Positions 41,030 to 49,072 of a stretch of 64,000 nucleotides of DNA are shown here, in pieces (position 1 is the stretch's first letter; each line of letters starts with the position of its first letter). Where the stretch lies: the NCBI GenBank assembly GCA_900542015.1, contig UQLY01000008.1, forward strand, positions 74,009 to 138,008, given 5' to 3'. A model generated the notes under the pieces. That model saw nothing but the letters and a program-made list of their open reading frames with translations. It did no database searches and was not told where the DNA came from. This DNA comes from an uncultured Lachnospiraceae bacterium (GTDB lineage Bacteria; Bacillota; Clostridia; Lachnospirales; Lachnospiraceae). A program made the position numbers and the translations under genes.

Positions 41030-42603
41030 ATGCTTCCTCCCAAAAGCGCCGCATCTTTCTCGTCGTGGGTCGCCACAATCAAAGTCCTGCCGTTTAGATA
41101 TTTCCCGATAAAAGCCGCCGCCTTTTCCTTCGTCGCCTCATCCAGTCCCGCAAAAGGCTCGTCCAGCAGACACACCGCGCCGGGATTGTCGATCTGGTAA
41201 AACAATGCCCTGGCAAGGGCGCACCGTCTTTTCATTCCGCCGCTGAGCGCCGCCGCAGGCTGTCGCAGGCAGGACTCCGGCAGGATCTTTGCCGCCGCCC
41301 GCATCCACCCTTCCATAACCCCCGTCCGGGTCCGCGCCCTCCGCCTGCTGCCGCCGTTTGCCGAAAGCGCATTTTCCGGCGTCCCGCCTGCAGACAGCTC
41401 GTTTTCGGGTAACATAATATTAGTTATGGTAAACTCATTTTCCAGCAGGCGGTCCTCCTGAAACTGATACGACACCTGCAGCCTGCTGCCGGGAACCGGG
41501 TCCGTCCCGATTTGCACCCGTCCCTGATCCGGCTGTTCCAGCCCTGCAAGAATCCGAAGCAACGTGGTCTTTCCGCTGCCCGACGGTCCCATCAGCAGAT
41601 AGCGTCCCCCCGGCTTTAGCTCTGCACTGATATCGCAAAGCACCGTCTTTTCGCCAAAGGACTTGGAAATATGCGACAGCCGGATCGTCCCGCGTTCTTC
41701 CCCGGAGCGTTTTGCCGCGCCGCTTTCTTTCCCGGCTTCCTCCCGGGAACCGGTATTTCCGCATTCTTTCCCGCACGCATCCCGGGAACCGGTATTTCCG
41801 CCGCCGTACGTTTTTCTCCCGTACCCAACAGGTCTTTTTGCCAGATCCATGAGCCGCAAAATCAGTTTTTCCACCGCAAAGCTCAAGAAAATCAACGAAA
41901 CGGTCCAGGCAAACAGCCCCGGGGTATCCAGATAAATCTTGGATACATAAATCCGTTCCCCTAAGGAATATTCGGGCAAGCCGATTACCTCCGCCGCCAC
42001 GCCGGATTTAAAAGCCATGCCGATTGATATCTCCATTCCGGCTCTCAAGGAATGCAGCAAAGAAGGTCTGTAGAGAAAGACCGCCCTTTTGATCCCTCTG
42101 ATGCCAAAAACCTCCGCCATTTCCTTTAATCCCGGGTCCACAGCCTCCAGCCCGCTTCTGGTGCTGACGCACAGATTGGGAAACACCACAAAAAAACTGA
42201 TCCAGACCGACAGATTTTCGGACCCCTGCCAGATCAGCAAAAGCACCACAAAACTTGCTACGGGTATGGATTTCATAACCGCCAGCACGGGTTCTGTGAT
42301 TTCCCTTACCGTCCGGAAACGGTAGGAAAGCGCCCCGAAGGCGCCTCCCGTCACAAAAGCAAGCGCAAAACCTAAAAGAATCCGTTTCAGGGACGACCAG
42401 CAGATTTTATAAAAGTAAAAATCCGCCGCATCCTTAGCGCCGGTAAAAAACCGGACAAAGGGTTCTGCCGCCATTTCCCAAATCGAATGCAAAACCTCTG
42501 CAGGTCCCGCCAGCAAAATATCATTATCTATCCGCAAAGCCGCAATCTGCCAGACGGCAAGCCATAACGCCGCGATGCAGATTTTTTTGAGTTTTTCTCT
42601 CAT
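41011..42603 (-). CDS. fused ABC permease-ATPase of SsuC/TauC-type importer
   Basis: The 530-residue protein joins two subunits that are usually separate. Residues about 1-270 form a six-TM permease of the sulfonate/nitrate/thiamine-precursor class with the EAA loop near EMAEVFGIRGIKRAVFLY. A Gly/Lys/Glu linker with two 13-residue repeats (GNTGSRDACGKEC / GNTGSREEAGKES) follows. Residues about 310-530 are the ATPase with Walker A GPSGSGKTT, signature LSGGMKRR and Walker B VCLLDEPFAGLD. The ATG at 42603 is used; a TTG at 42624 is possible. It lies between the binding protein and the TM1266-like gene. Substrate unknown. Confidence 0.88.
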   Translation of the reverse strand: MREKLKKICIAALWLAVWQIAALRIDNDILLAGPAEVLHSIWEMAAEPFVRFFTGAKDAADFYFYKICWSSLKRILLGFALAFVTGGAFGALSYRFRTVREITEPVLAVMKSIPVASFVVLLLIWQGSENLSVWISFFVVFPNLCVSTRSGLEAVDPGLKEMAEVFGIRGIKRAVFLYRPSLLHSLRAGMEISIGMAFKSGVAAEVIGLPEYSLGERIYVSKIYLDTPGLFAWTVSLIFLSFAVEKLILRLMDLAKRPVGYGRKTYGGGNTGSRDACGKECGNTGSREEAGKESGAAKRSGEERGTIRLSHISKSFGEKTVLCDISAELKPGGRYLLMGPSGSGKTTLLRILAGLEQPDQGRVQIGTDPVPGSRLQVSYQFQEDRLLENEFTITNIMLPENELSAGGTPENALSANGGSRRRARTRTGVMEGWMRAAAKILPESCLRQPAAALSGGMKRRCALARALFYQIDNPGAVCLLDEPFAGLDEATKEKAAAFIGKYLNGRTLIVATHDEKDAALLGGSIWRIAE

Positions 42604-42630
42604 TCCTTTATCCCGCTGAATCAAAGTATT

Positions 42631-43707
42631 TTACCGTATCGTGTAAAAGTCGTCATCCGGCATGGCGCCGCCGATAAACTCGGGGTCCTGTCCGTATAAC
42701 ACGGCAAGATACTCCGACAGCGCCTCCTTCATTTGCGTTCCGTCGATATAGGTAATGTTGCACGCGGGTATCGCCTTGGCGGCTACAGCCGCTTTTTCCA
42801 CAATTCCCCTCTCCGTTACCAATTCCGCAGCTTCCTCCACATTTTCATTGGTATATGCCGCGCTCGCCTCGTGTTCTTCCATAAACAGCTCTACCGCTTC
42901 GGGGTGTTCCTCCAGAAACGCTTTTCTGACCACGGTCACGCCCGTCACAAGTCCTTTTCCGTCATTTAGCGCTTCCCACTCGGCGTTGATATCCAGTACA
43001 ATGCCAAGCGCCTCGTTCTGGGCGCATGCCGCCGTTACAAAAGGCTGGGGCAAAAGACCGATGCCGTCCGGATTTTCCTTTAATAAAGCCGCGACCTCCG
43101 TCGCTTCGGATTTATACTCCAGGGCAACCTCACTTAAGTCCACGCCGTGCTGCGCCAGCAAATATTGGAGCGCATAGTCCGGCGTCGTGCCTTTCCCGGT
43201 CAGATAAACGGTTCTGCCAGCCAGGTCCTCTATGCTTTCGATGGATTTATCCCCCGAAACCAGATACAAAACGCCCAGCGTGTTGATATCGATGACCGAA
43301 ACGGCTCCTTCGCTTTTCTGATAGAGGATTGCCGCCGCATTTGCCGGAAGCAGGGCAATATCCGTTTCCCCTTTGATCATCAAAGGCATAATTTCGTCGG
43401 CGCCCGTCATCATTTGAAATTCATAATTCCCCTGCGCGGTTCCTTCCTCCTGATCCTGCCAGAGCTTCACCAGTCCCATAGACGTCGGTCCTTTTAAGGA
43501 CGCCACCCTGACGGTTTCCTCTTCTGCTGCCGCTTCCGCCGTCTCCTGCGTTTCCTCTTCTGCTGCCGCTTCCGCCGTCTCTGGCGTTACCTTTTCCTCC
43601 GCCGTCTCTGGCGTTTCCGGCTGGGTTGCCTGCGTCTGTCCGCAGCCACACAAAAGCCCTGCGCTTAAAACCGTTGCAAGCAGCATTGTCATCCATTTTC
43701 GTTTCAT
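42631..43707 (-). CDS. ABC transporter substrate-binding lipoprotein (NMT1/TauA-like)
   Basis: The 358-residue lipoprotein has a signal peptide with a lipobox ending at C22 (AGLLCGC), a Glu/Ala/Thr-rich linker built from a 36-bp DNA tandem repeat (EETQETAEAAAEEET type), and a periplasmic-binding fold of the NMT1/TauA class starting at VRVASLKGPTSMGL. The SLKGPTSMG and TDIALLPANAAAI motifs are usual for this class, whose members bind sulfonates, nitrate, thiamine precursors or unknown ligands. The fused permease-ATPase gene begins 27 nt downstream. Confidence 0.9.
   Translation of the reverse strand: MKRKWMTMLLATVLSAGLLCGCGQTQATQPETPETAEEKVTPETAEAAAEEETQETAEAAAEEETVRVASLKGPTSMGLVKLWQDQEEGTAQGNYEFQMMTGADEIMPLMIKGETDIALLPANAAAILYQKSEGAVSVIDINTLGVLYLVSGDKSIESIEDLAGRTVYLTGKGTTPDYALQYLLAQHGVDLSEVALEYKSEATEVAALLKENPDGIGLLPQPFVTAACAQNEALGIVLDINAEWEALNDGKGLVTGVTVVRKAFLEEHPEAVELFMEEHEASAAYTNENVEEAAELVTERGIVEKAAVAAKAIPACNITYIDGTQMKEALSEYLAVLYGQDPEFIGGAMPDDDFYTIR
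43514..43620 (-). repeat. 36-bp tandem repeat in the linker of the binding protein
   Basis: Two near-identical 36-nt units (starting 43514 and 43550) and degenerate third copies encode repeated ETAEAAAEEET stretches. Such a repeat can gain or lose units by slippage and would alter only the length of the flexible linker between the lipid anchor and the binding domain. Confidence 0.7.
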
Positions 43708-43906
43708 GTTTTCTACCTCCTGATTTTTCGTCGGAACGTATCCTCCGAATTATCTTTTTTCCTTTTTTATTCTAACATAGGGATTTTCTTCGCGCACTAT
43801 TGTTTTCCCCGAATATATAGATTTTTTTCTCATCTTTTGATACACTGAAATATATTTGCAGAGATTTTTATGCTTATCCTGCGTTTACGATAATGAGGGA
43901 TTTTAA

Positions 43907-44686
43907 ATGACTACATGTAAAGAATGCGGCGCAGACTTTGACGAACAGCTCCCCGCGTGCCCCTTTTGCGGGGCGTTAAATTATGCCGGAGCCGAAGAAC
44001 AATATCTGGAGCATCTGGAAGAAATCAATAACGACCTGTCCCATATGGCTGACAGCTCAAAGCAGGCTTATCGCGGCTCCTTAAAAAAGAGCACGCTGAT
44101 CATAATTACGACCCTATGCTGTTGTCTCATGCTTGCGGCGGCTCTTTTTGCCGTGGCAGGTATTATTTTTCAGATCCGTTCCGCCGCTTCCGAACCGGAA
44201 AGCGGCGAAGCGCAAAAGGCGCAAATACTCTGGCGCAATGAATATACGGACCGCCTGGATGAATTATACGCCGCCGGCGACTACGACGGGATTGTGACGT
44301 TTCTGAACGAGCACGCGGGCGACGAAGGGTTTTCTCCTTACGGATGGGAACATCTGGATTTTATCGAAATATACGATTCCTACGCAAAATTTAAAACCGA
44401 AGCCGAACAGCTTGACAAAAATGATTTGAACGAGCTGACCTGGTGTCTGTATGACGCGGCATCCGTCGATTATGCGGCTGCACAGGACTTTTTCGTCTAT
44501 ACGGAAGAAGAAACGGCGCTGATCGCCTCCTGGCTGGAAGAAACCGACGCCTTCTACCGCGAAACGCTGGGACTGACGGAATCGGAAATCGTCCAAATGA
44601 AATCCGAAATCGCAAGCGACGACGATCTTGCCATTCCCACTTCCGAAAACTGCCGGAAGTTTTTAAAGAAAAGATTTGATTTTTAA
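43907..44686 (+). CDS. zinc-ribbon membrane protein, first of three
   Basis: The 259-residue protein has an N-terminal zinc ribbon (C4, C7, C18, C21), a soluble stretch to about residue 60, one TM helix (about 65-90) and a long acidic helical outer domain with a repeat-like motif LDELYAAGDYDGIVTFLNEH. No known family was recognised. The next two genes share the TM-plus-helical layout, so the three look like one functional unit. It begins with GAGGG before the ATG and is divergent from the ABC importer operon. Confidence 0.7.
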   Translation: MTTCKECGADFDEQLPACPFCGALNYAGAEEQYLEHLEEINNDLSHMADSSKQAYRGSLKKSTLIIITTLCCCLMLAAALFAVAGIIFQIRSAASEPESGEAQKAQILWRNEYTDRLDELYAAGDYDGIVTFLNEHAGDEGFSPYGWEHLDFIEIYDSYAKFKTEAEQLDKNDLNELTWCLYDAASVDYAAAQDFFVYTEEETALIASWLEETDAFYRETLGLTESEIVQMKSEIASDDDLAIPTSENCRKFLKKRFDF

Positions 44687-44755
44687 CCGCGGCTTACGGC
44701 TTGCGGAATCTATGGAACAACAGGCGCCGCCAAAGGCGGCAGAACGGAGTTTTCT

Positions 44756-45532
44756 ATGAAATGTGAATTTTGCGGCTCCAATATTGATATCGAATCCGAT
44801 GTATGCCCTTACTGCGGCATGAAAAAATCCCAGTTTCAGGAACACCGAAAAGCGATGAAACGGTACGACCGCGCATTTCGCCGCACCCGGGATACCGTCG
44901 TGGAGCAGAACCGGAAATTCAGCAGGAAAGCGGGAGCCATTACCATAATCTGCATTCTTGCCGCTGCGATTTTAATATTATTGATCTGCCGCATTCAGAT
45001 CTACGATATTTACCGCTTTTCCCAAAACATAAGCCTGATGCGGGAAGCGGACGAGCATACGGCAAAATTAGACGAATTGGAAGAAACCGGGCATTATGAG
45101 GAATTTGCCGACTATTATCTGGAAAACGAACTGTATTTTGTAGACGATAAAGCTCCTTATTCCGAATATTCCCTGCTTTTTCTGCTTGCTTCCGACTATG
45201 AAGTCGCCGTTACGCAGTTGTCCGCCCTGCTGTTTCCCACAGAAACCGATAACGTTTTACCAGGGGACCGGCTGGAATATTTTGTGGAAAGCTATGACCG
45301 GCTGGTCAAAAATTATAACACTTACGTTGCGGACCGGGAAACCCAACTCCATTACGACGAAAGCTGCTATCTGGAAAAGCACCTTAACAGCATGGATGCA
45401 ATGATACAAAACCTCCATCAGTTTCTCACGGTTTATTTCGGAATCGACGAAGACCGGATTGAGGAATTTCAAAAGGAAAGCAACGCCCACCGTATCATGA
45501 TGCTGGAAGAGGAGGGAATGCTCCATGAATAA
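44756..45532 (+). CDS. zinc-ribbon membrane protein, second of three
   Basis: The 258-residue protein has an N-terminal zinc ribbon (C3, C6, C17, C20 in CEFCG and CPYCG), a basic segment, a TM helix (about 61-81) and an acidic helical outer part. The motif after the membrane (LDELEETGHYEEFADYYLEN) mirrors that of the first gene (LDELYAAGDYDGIVTFLNEH), so they are distant paralogues. It lies 69 nt after the first and overlaps the third by 8 nt. Function unknown. Confidence 0.7.
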   Translation: MKCEFCGSNIDIESDVCPYCGMKKSQFQEHRKAMKRYDRAFRRTRDTVVEQNRKFSRKAGAITIICILAAAILILLICRIQIYDIYRFSQNISLMREADEHTAKLDELEETGHYEEFADYYLENELYFVDDKAPYSEYSLLFLLASDYEVAVTQLSALLFPTETDNVLPGDRLEYFVESYDRLVKNYNTYVADRETQLHYDESCYLEKHLNSMDAMIQNLHQFLTVYFGIDEDRIEEFQKESNAHRIMMLEEEGMLHE

Positions 45533-45968
45533 TCATGCCGCTAAGAAGCACAGCCTGTTTCAAAACAAATATTCCATTATCATTGCAAGCTTAAGCCTGC
45601 TCTTTTTTATCATGCTTCTGTCCCTGATTTTTGCGTGGAAAGAAGAAAGCGGCGAATGGCGCATCGACACGGAAACCATGTACGGTTCTCTCGAAGCCGG
45701 CAACTATCAGCGGCTCTATCAGCTATGCTGCATCCGCCGCGCCCAAACCCGGGAAACGGACGAGGACATACTGGAATTGTATGCCGTTGCCGATTACTAC
45801 TACAACGCCCTTTACTATTACGGGATGCAGGATAGCAAAAACGCCGACCTGACGGTTTATCAGGATAACATGGCGCGCTCTGCCGCTTCCACCGACGACC
45901 TTTCCTACGCCATAGACGAGATCGACGCGCTTTTTGACGCCCGCGCCAATCTGCGGCAGACCGATTGA
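45525..45968 (+). CDS. small membrane protein, third of three
   Basis: The 147-residue protein lacks the zinc ribbon but keeps the short basic start, a TM helix (about 18-36) and an acidic helical outer part with MYGSLEAGNYQRLYQLC, similar to the post-membrane motif of its two upstream neighbours. It overlaps the second gene by 8 nt, which points to coupled translation. No known family was recognised. Confidence 0.65.
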   Translation: MNNHAAKKHSLFQNKYSIIIASLSLLFFIMLLSLIFAWKEESGEWRIDTETMYGSLEAGNYQRLYQLCCIRRAQTRETDEDILELYAVADYYYNALYYYGMQDSKNADLTVYQDNMARSAASTDDLSYAIDEIDALFDARANLRQTD

Positions 45969-46025
45969 CACATCCGGCTTTTGCACCGGATGAATACAGG
46001 TATCATATCAAAGGAGTAAACAGAC

Positions 46026-46520
46026 ATGGAACCTTCCATTCAAAAATTATACGAGGCGATGATCCGCTATTTTTCCGGCGACCCCAGGCGTATCCAGCAC
46101 TTTGTCAAAGTACATGCCTACAGCCGTCTCATCGGCACTTTAGAGCATTTGGACGCACGCGCCCTATTCGTTTTGGAGGCGGCGGCACTGACCCACGATA
46201 TCGGCATCCGGGAAGGCGAACGCCTCTATCAGCGAAACGACGGTAAGATCCAGGAGCAATTAGGTCCCGCCGAGGCGCAAAAACTGTTGGCGGAATTGGA
46301 TTTTTCAAAAGAGGATACGGAAAGGATCTGTTATCTGATCGGTCATCATCATACCTATCATGCAATCGACGGTATGGATTATCAAATTCTCGTAGAAGCG
46401 GACTTTCTTGTCAACCTGCAGGAAGAAAACAGCTCCAAGGAAACCTGCGAAACCGTGTACCGGAAAATTTTTAAAACCGAAACCGGAAAGAGGCTTTTAA
46501 AAGAAATATTTGCCCTATAA
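46026..46520 (+). CDS. HD-domain phosphohydrolase
   Basis: The 164-residue protein is a single HD domain. Metal ligands are the His in FVKVHAYSRL, the HD pair in ALTHDIGI, the His-rich LIGHHHTYH, and Asp in LVEADFLVN. The last two are typical for the YedJ/YfbR-like nucleotidase and phosphodiesterase subgroups. The substrate is not clear. Good AAAGGAG site. It follows the three-gene membrane set by 57 nt and may belong with it. Confidence 0.85.
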   Translation: MEPSIQKLYEAMIRYFSGDPRRIQHFVKVHAYSRLIGTLEHLDARALFVLEAAALTHDIGIREGERLYQRNDGKIQEQLGPAEAQKLLAELDFSKEDTERICYLIGHHHTYHAIDGMDYQILVEADFLVNLQEENSSKETCETVYRKIFKTETGKRLLKEIFAL

Positions 46521-46564
46521 AAATCGGATCAGACACTACCGGCACCCGCTATGACCGCATCAAA

Positions 46565-46599
46565 AAAAGCCGCGTTCTCCCCCTTGAACTGCGGCTTTT
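46565..46599. terminator. bidirectional rho-independent terminator
   Basis: AAAAGCCGC (46565-46573) and GCGGCTTTT (46591-46599) pair perfectly around a 17-nt loop, with A and T runs on either side. It ends the HD-domain gene transcript. Confidence 0.82.
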
Positions 46600-46660
46600 C
46601 AGTATTTATCTGGTACCTATTACACATGCCAATATACTAGCATAGAGCGCCGGCAAATAC

Positions 46661-46684
46661 ACCACCCTAAACGGGTGGTTTTTA
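46661..46684 (+). terminator. hairpin with T-run just before the thioesterase gene
   Basis: ACCACCC (46661-46667) and GGGTGGT (46673-46679) pair perfectly and are followed by TTTT. The hairpin ends only about 10 nt before the AAGGAGG site of the next gene, so it can act as an attenuator or hide the site, rather than closing an upstream gene (already terminated at 46599). Confidence 0.5.
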
Positions 46685-46700
46685 CCAAGGAGGTCACACT

Positions 46701-47063
46701 ATGAATACAGCAACAAGACACCTGGTTCGTCCTGAAGATTTGAACCATCACGGCACGCTTTTTGGAGGACGCATCGCCGAATGGATGACGGAAGCAGCTT
46801 TTATCGGCGTTGCAAAAATCCTCGGGCATACGGATCATACCGTTATCGTCTCCACAAAGGAACTGACCGTCAGACACCCCGTCGCTCCCGGCACCGTATT
46901 CCAGCTTGACTATGAAACGGAAGCCGTCGGCACCACCAGCATCACGGTCAGGGTGCGCGGCGTGGATATGCTGAATCCTTCCACGGAATTTTGCAGCGGC
47001 ACTTTTATCTTTGTTACCGTCGATGAAAACGGTCGCAAAAAAGCGCACGGCATCCGTCTCTAA
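46701..47063 (+). CDS. acyl-CoA thioesterase (hotdog fold)
   Basis: The 120-residue protein is a single hotdog domain of the YciA/BFIT-like acyl-CoA hydrolase group: RHLVRPEDLNHHGTLFGGRI carries the conserved Asn-His-x-Gly-x-Leu-Phe-Gly-Gly motif, and the active Asp/Glu lies in EWMTEAAF. It hydrolyses acyl-CoA esters in the cytosol. Its start follows AAGGAGG. The 3' end overlaps that of dus by 4 nt (convergent). Confidence 0.92.
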   Translation: MNTATRHLVRPEDLNHHGTLFGGRIAEWMTEAAFIGVAKILGHTDHTVIVSTKELTVRHPVAPGTVFQLDYETEAVGTTSITVRVRGVDMLNPSTEFCSGTFIFVTVDENGRKKAHGIRL

Positions 47064-48016
47064 GGACGGTACCCTGCGCCTTTTCTGATCTCACATTCCG
47101 CAAACAGTGCGTTCATAATGCCCTTGTATTCCCCAAGGGTTTCCGCCTTACGGATACGCTTTGCATACTGCTTTTCGTTCGTAAACATACAGATCATATA
47201 GTGCCATAACTCTTTCATCTTGTGCAGCACCGTAATGTCTCCGAACAGCACCTCTTCATAAACGGCGAGCAATTCATCATGAAACGCCTTCAGCCGTTTT
47301 TTGTCCGCTTTTCCTACGCCGTTTATTTCTTCCAACAGGGCGGGGTTGGCAAGCATTCCCCTTCCCATCATAACGGACTCCAACTTCGGAAAGCGCTTCA
47401 TCAGGTTTACATAATCTTCCTTTGTGAAAATATCGCCGTTGTAGCAGACCGGATTTTTGCTGTTTTCATAAGCATAGGCAAACTGTTCCATATGAGGCGT
47501 CCCGCTATAAAACTCCTTTTGAATCCGGGGATGAACAATCAATTCACTGATGGGAAAACGGTTAAACAAATCCAAAAGCTCATAAAATTCCTCCGCATCA
47601 TATCTTCCGATCCGGGTCTTTACGGATATTTCCATGTCCAGCCCTTCAAAAACCTCCGTTAAAAAACGCTCCAGCTCCCCCGGTCTTGATAAGAATCCCG
47701 CGCCCTTCCCCTTTGCCACGACGGTATTGGAAGGGCATCCCAGATTTAAATTGACCTGCTTATATCCCAGATCCCGCAGCTGCTTCGCCGTATCGATAAA
47801 CTCATCCGCCCGGTTTCCGATAATCTGGGGCACCACGCATAATGATCCGTTATGCTCCGGTAAAATATCCTGTTTATCCTTATTTCTGATCTCCCGTTTC
47901 TGGTTAGGCGCTATAAACGGCGTGATATAACAATCCGCCGCCTGAAAATGCTTTGCCTGCATATTCCGGTACACGTACCAGGAAATCCCCTCCATAGGCG
48001 CAAAATAAAATTTCAT
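47060..48016 (-). CDS. tRNA-dihydrouridine synthase
   Basis: The 318-residue FMN enzyme reduces uridines in the tRNA D-loop with NADPH. It shows APMEGISWYVYRN at the start, the catalytic Cys region NLGCPSNTVVAKGKGAGFL, the phosphate-binding CYNGDIFTKEDYV, and MMGRGMLANP near the end. The NUDIX gene precedes it with an ATGA overlap, so translation is coupled. Which Dus subtype is meant cannot be told. Confidence 0.93.
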   Translation of the reverse strand: MKFYFAPMEGISWYVYRNMQAKHFQAADCYITPFIAPNQKREIRNKDKQDILPEHNGSLCVVPQIIGNRADEFIDTAKQLRDLGYKQVNLNLGCPSNTVVAKGKGAGFLSRPGELERFLTEVFEGLDMEISVKTRIGRYDAEEFYELLDLFNRFPISELIVHPRIQKEFYSGTPHMEQFAYAYENSKNPVCYNGDIFTKEDYVNLMKRFPKLESVMMGRGMLANPALLEEINGVGKADKKRLKAFHDELLAVYEEVLFGDITVLHKMKELWHYMICMFTNEKQYAKRIRKAETLGEYKGIMNALFAECEIRKGAGYRP

Positions 48017-48579
48017 CGCAAAAGCTTCCCCTTATCTTCGTTTTGCATATACGCACGCAGCATTTCCAACTCTTCCATAGCGATACAATGCTTTCCGGTA
48101 TTTTCTTTTACCATTCTGACACATTCCTCAAAATCCATCCAGACCACGTCTTCAATTTCTTCTTTCTGCAGGCGCATCTCATCTTTTTCAATATCCAGCC
48201 ATACAAGAAAAACAGAGCTTACCTGCCTGTCCCGGAAAGTCCTTCCATGAAAGGTATCGCAAAAAGAAAATTTTCTTTTCCCGCAAAAATGAAGCTGCCC
48301 GGGAGATACGCTGATCCCCAATTCCTCCTGCAATTCCCGGATCGCGGAATCAACGACCTCACATCCCGCGGGAATATGCCCTGCGCTGGAAATGTCCAGA
48401 CAGCCCGGATAAGAATCCTTATCCGCACTTCGCTTTTGCAGTAAAATGAGATTCGTTCCCTCTTTCATGATCCAGACATGCGCCGTCCTGTGAGGAATCT
48501 CTTCCCGGTGCGCCTTTTTTCGTTCCACCGTTTCGCCGGTGGGTATGCCGTTTTCATCTACAACATCCAGTATTTCCAT
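48013..48579 (-). CDS. NUDIX hydrolase (YfcD/IDI-like)
   Basis: The 188-residue protein begins MEILDVVDENGIPTGETV, the usual start of YfcD/isopentenyl-diphosphate-isomerase-like NUDIX proteins, then HRTAHVWIM. The NUDIX box reads GHIPAGCEVVDSAIRELQEE followed by LGI; Cys stands where the first Glu of the consensus (G-x5-E) is expected, while the catalytic REL-x-EE part is intact. The substrate is probably a small nucleoside diphosphate. The start at 48579 has an AAAGGAAAAGAG site. It overlaps dus by 4 nt. Confidence 0.9.
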   Translation of the reverse strand: MEILDVVDENGIPTGETVERKKAHREEIPHRTAHVWIMKEGTNLILLQKRSADKDSYPGCLDISSAGHIPAGCEVVDSAIRELQEELGISVSPGQLHFCGKRKFSFCDTFHGRTFRDRQVSSVFLVWLDIEKDEMRLQKEEIEDVVWMDFEECVRMVKENTGKHCIAMEELEMLRAYMQNEDKGKLLR

Positions 48580-48679
48580 CTCTCTTTTCCTTTCCGCAAT
48601 ATCATAACATATTTTTATTTGCAAAACAGCCGAATTTTTTCCATTTTTCTTACAAAAGTTACCATAATAAAAAACTGCA

Positions 48680-48769
48680 CTTGGCAAATACTAATGCCAA
48701 GATAAGTTGCAAGGCACGAGCCAAAAGAAAATTTCTTAAGGTAAGTGTTAAGCACACTTATCTTAAGAA
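48680..48769 (+). promoter_or_regulatory. promoter region and leader hairpin of the spore protein gene
   Basis: CTTGGCA (48680-48686) and TGCCAAG (48695-48701) form a palindrome around AATACTAA, which resembles a forespore sigma -10 (CATACTA type). Further down, a 16-bp stem with one G-T pair (48733-48748 with 48754-48769) forms a leader hairpin ending 15 nt before the GGAGGTG site. Sporulation control is expected for this gene family; the sigma factor assignment is inference. Confidence 0.45.
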
Positions 48770-48798
48770 TAGAAAACAAAAATTTGGAGGTGAAAAAA

Positions 48799-48987
48799 AT
48801 GGCATCTGGAACAAACAAAATGGAAGCAAAAGCTGCTTTGGATCGTTTCAAAACAGAGATTGCCAGCGAACTTGGCGTAAACTTAAAAGAAGGTTACAAC
48901 GGTGACTTAACATCCAAGGAAGCTGGTTCTATCGGCGGTGAAATGGTTAGAAGGATGATCAAAAAACAGGAAGAGCAGATGAAGTAA
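48799..48987 (+). CDS. alpha/beta-type small acid-soluble spore protein
   Basis: The 62-residue DNA-binding spore protein shows the two family signatures: KFxxEIAxELG-like (RFKTEIASELGV) with the germination protease site, and the C-terminal LTSKEAGSIGGEMVRRMI. It coats and protects DNA in dormant spores. GGAGGTG precedes the ATG at 48799; an upstream frame extension lacks a site. Its presence shows the host can sporulate. Confidence 0.97.
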   Translation: MASGTNKMEAKAALDRFKTEIASELGVNLKEGYNGDLTSKEAGSIGGEMVRRMIKKQEEQMK

Positions 48988-49020
48988 TAAAAGCATCGGC
49001 TTATAAAACCTGAAATCCAA

Positions 49021-49056
49021 AAAGCGGGAAGAATGGATCTTCATTCTTCCCGCTTT
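49021..49056. terminator. bidirectional terminator between spore protein and DJ-1/PfpI genes
   Basis: AAAGCGGGAAGAATG (49021-49035) and CATTCTTCCCGCTTT (49042-49056) pair perfectly around six bases. It serves both convergent genes. Confidence 0.88.
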
Positions 49057-49072
49057 ATAATTGCGCTTTCGC

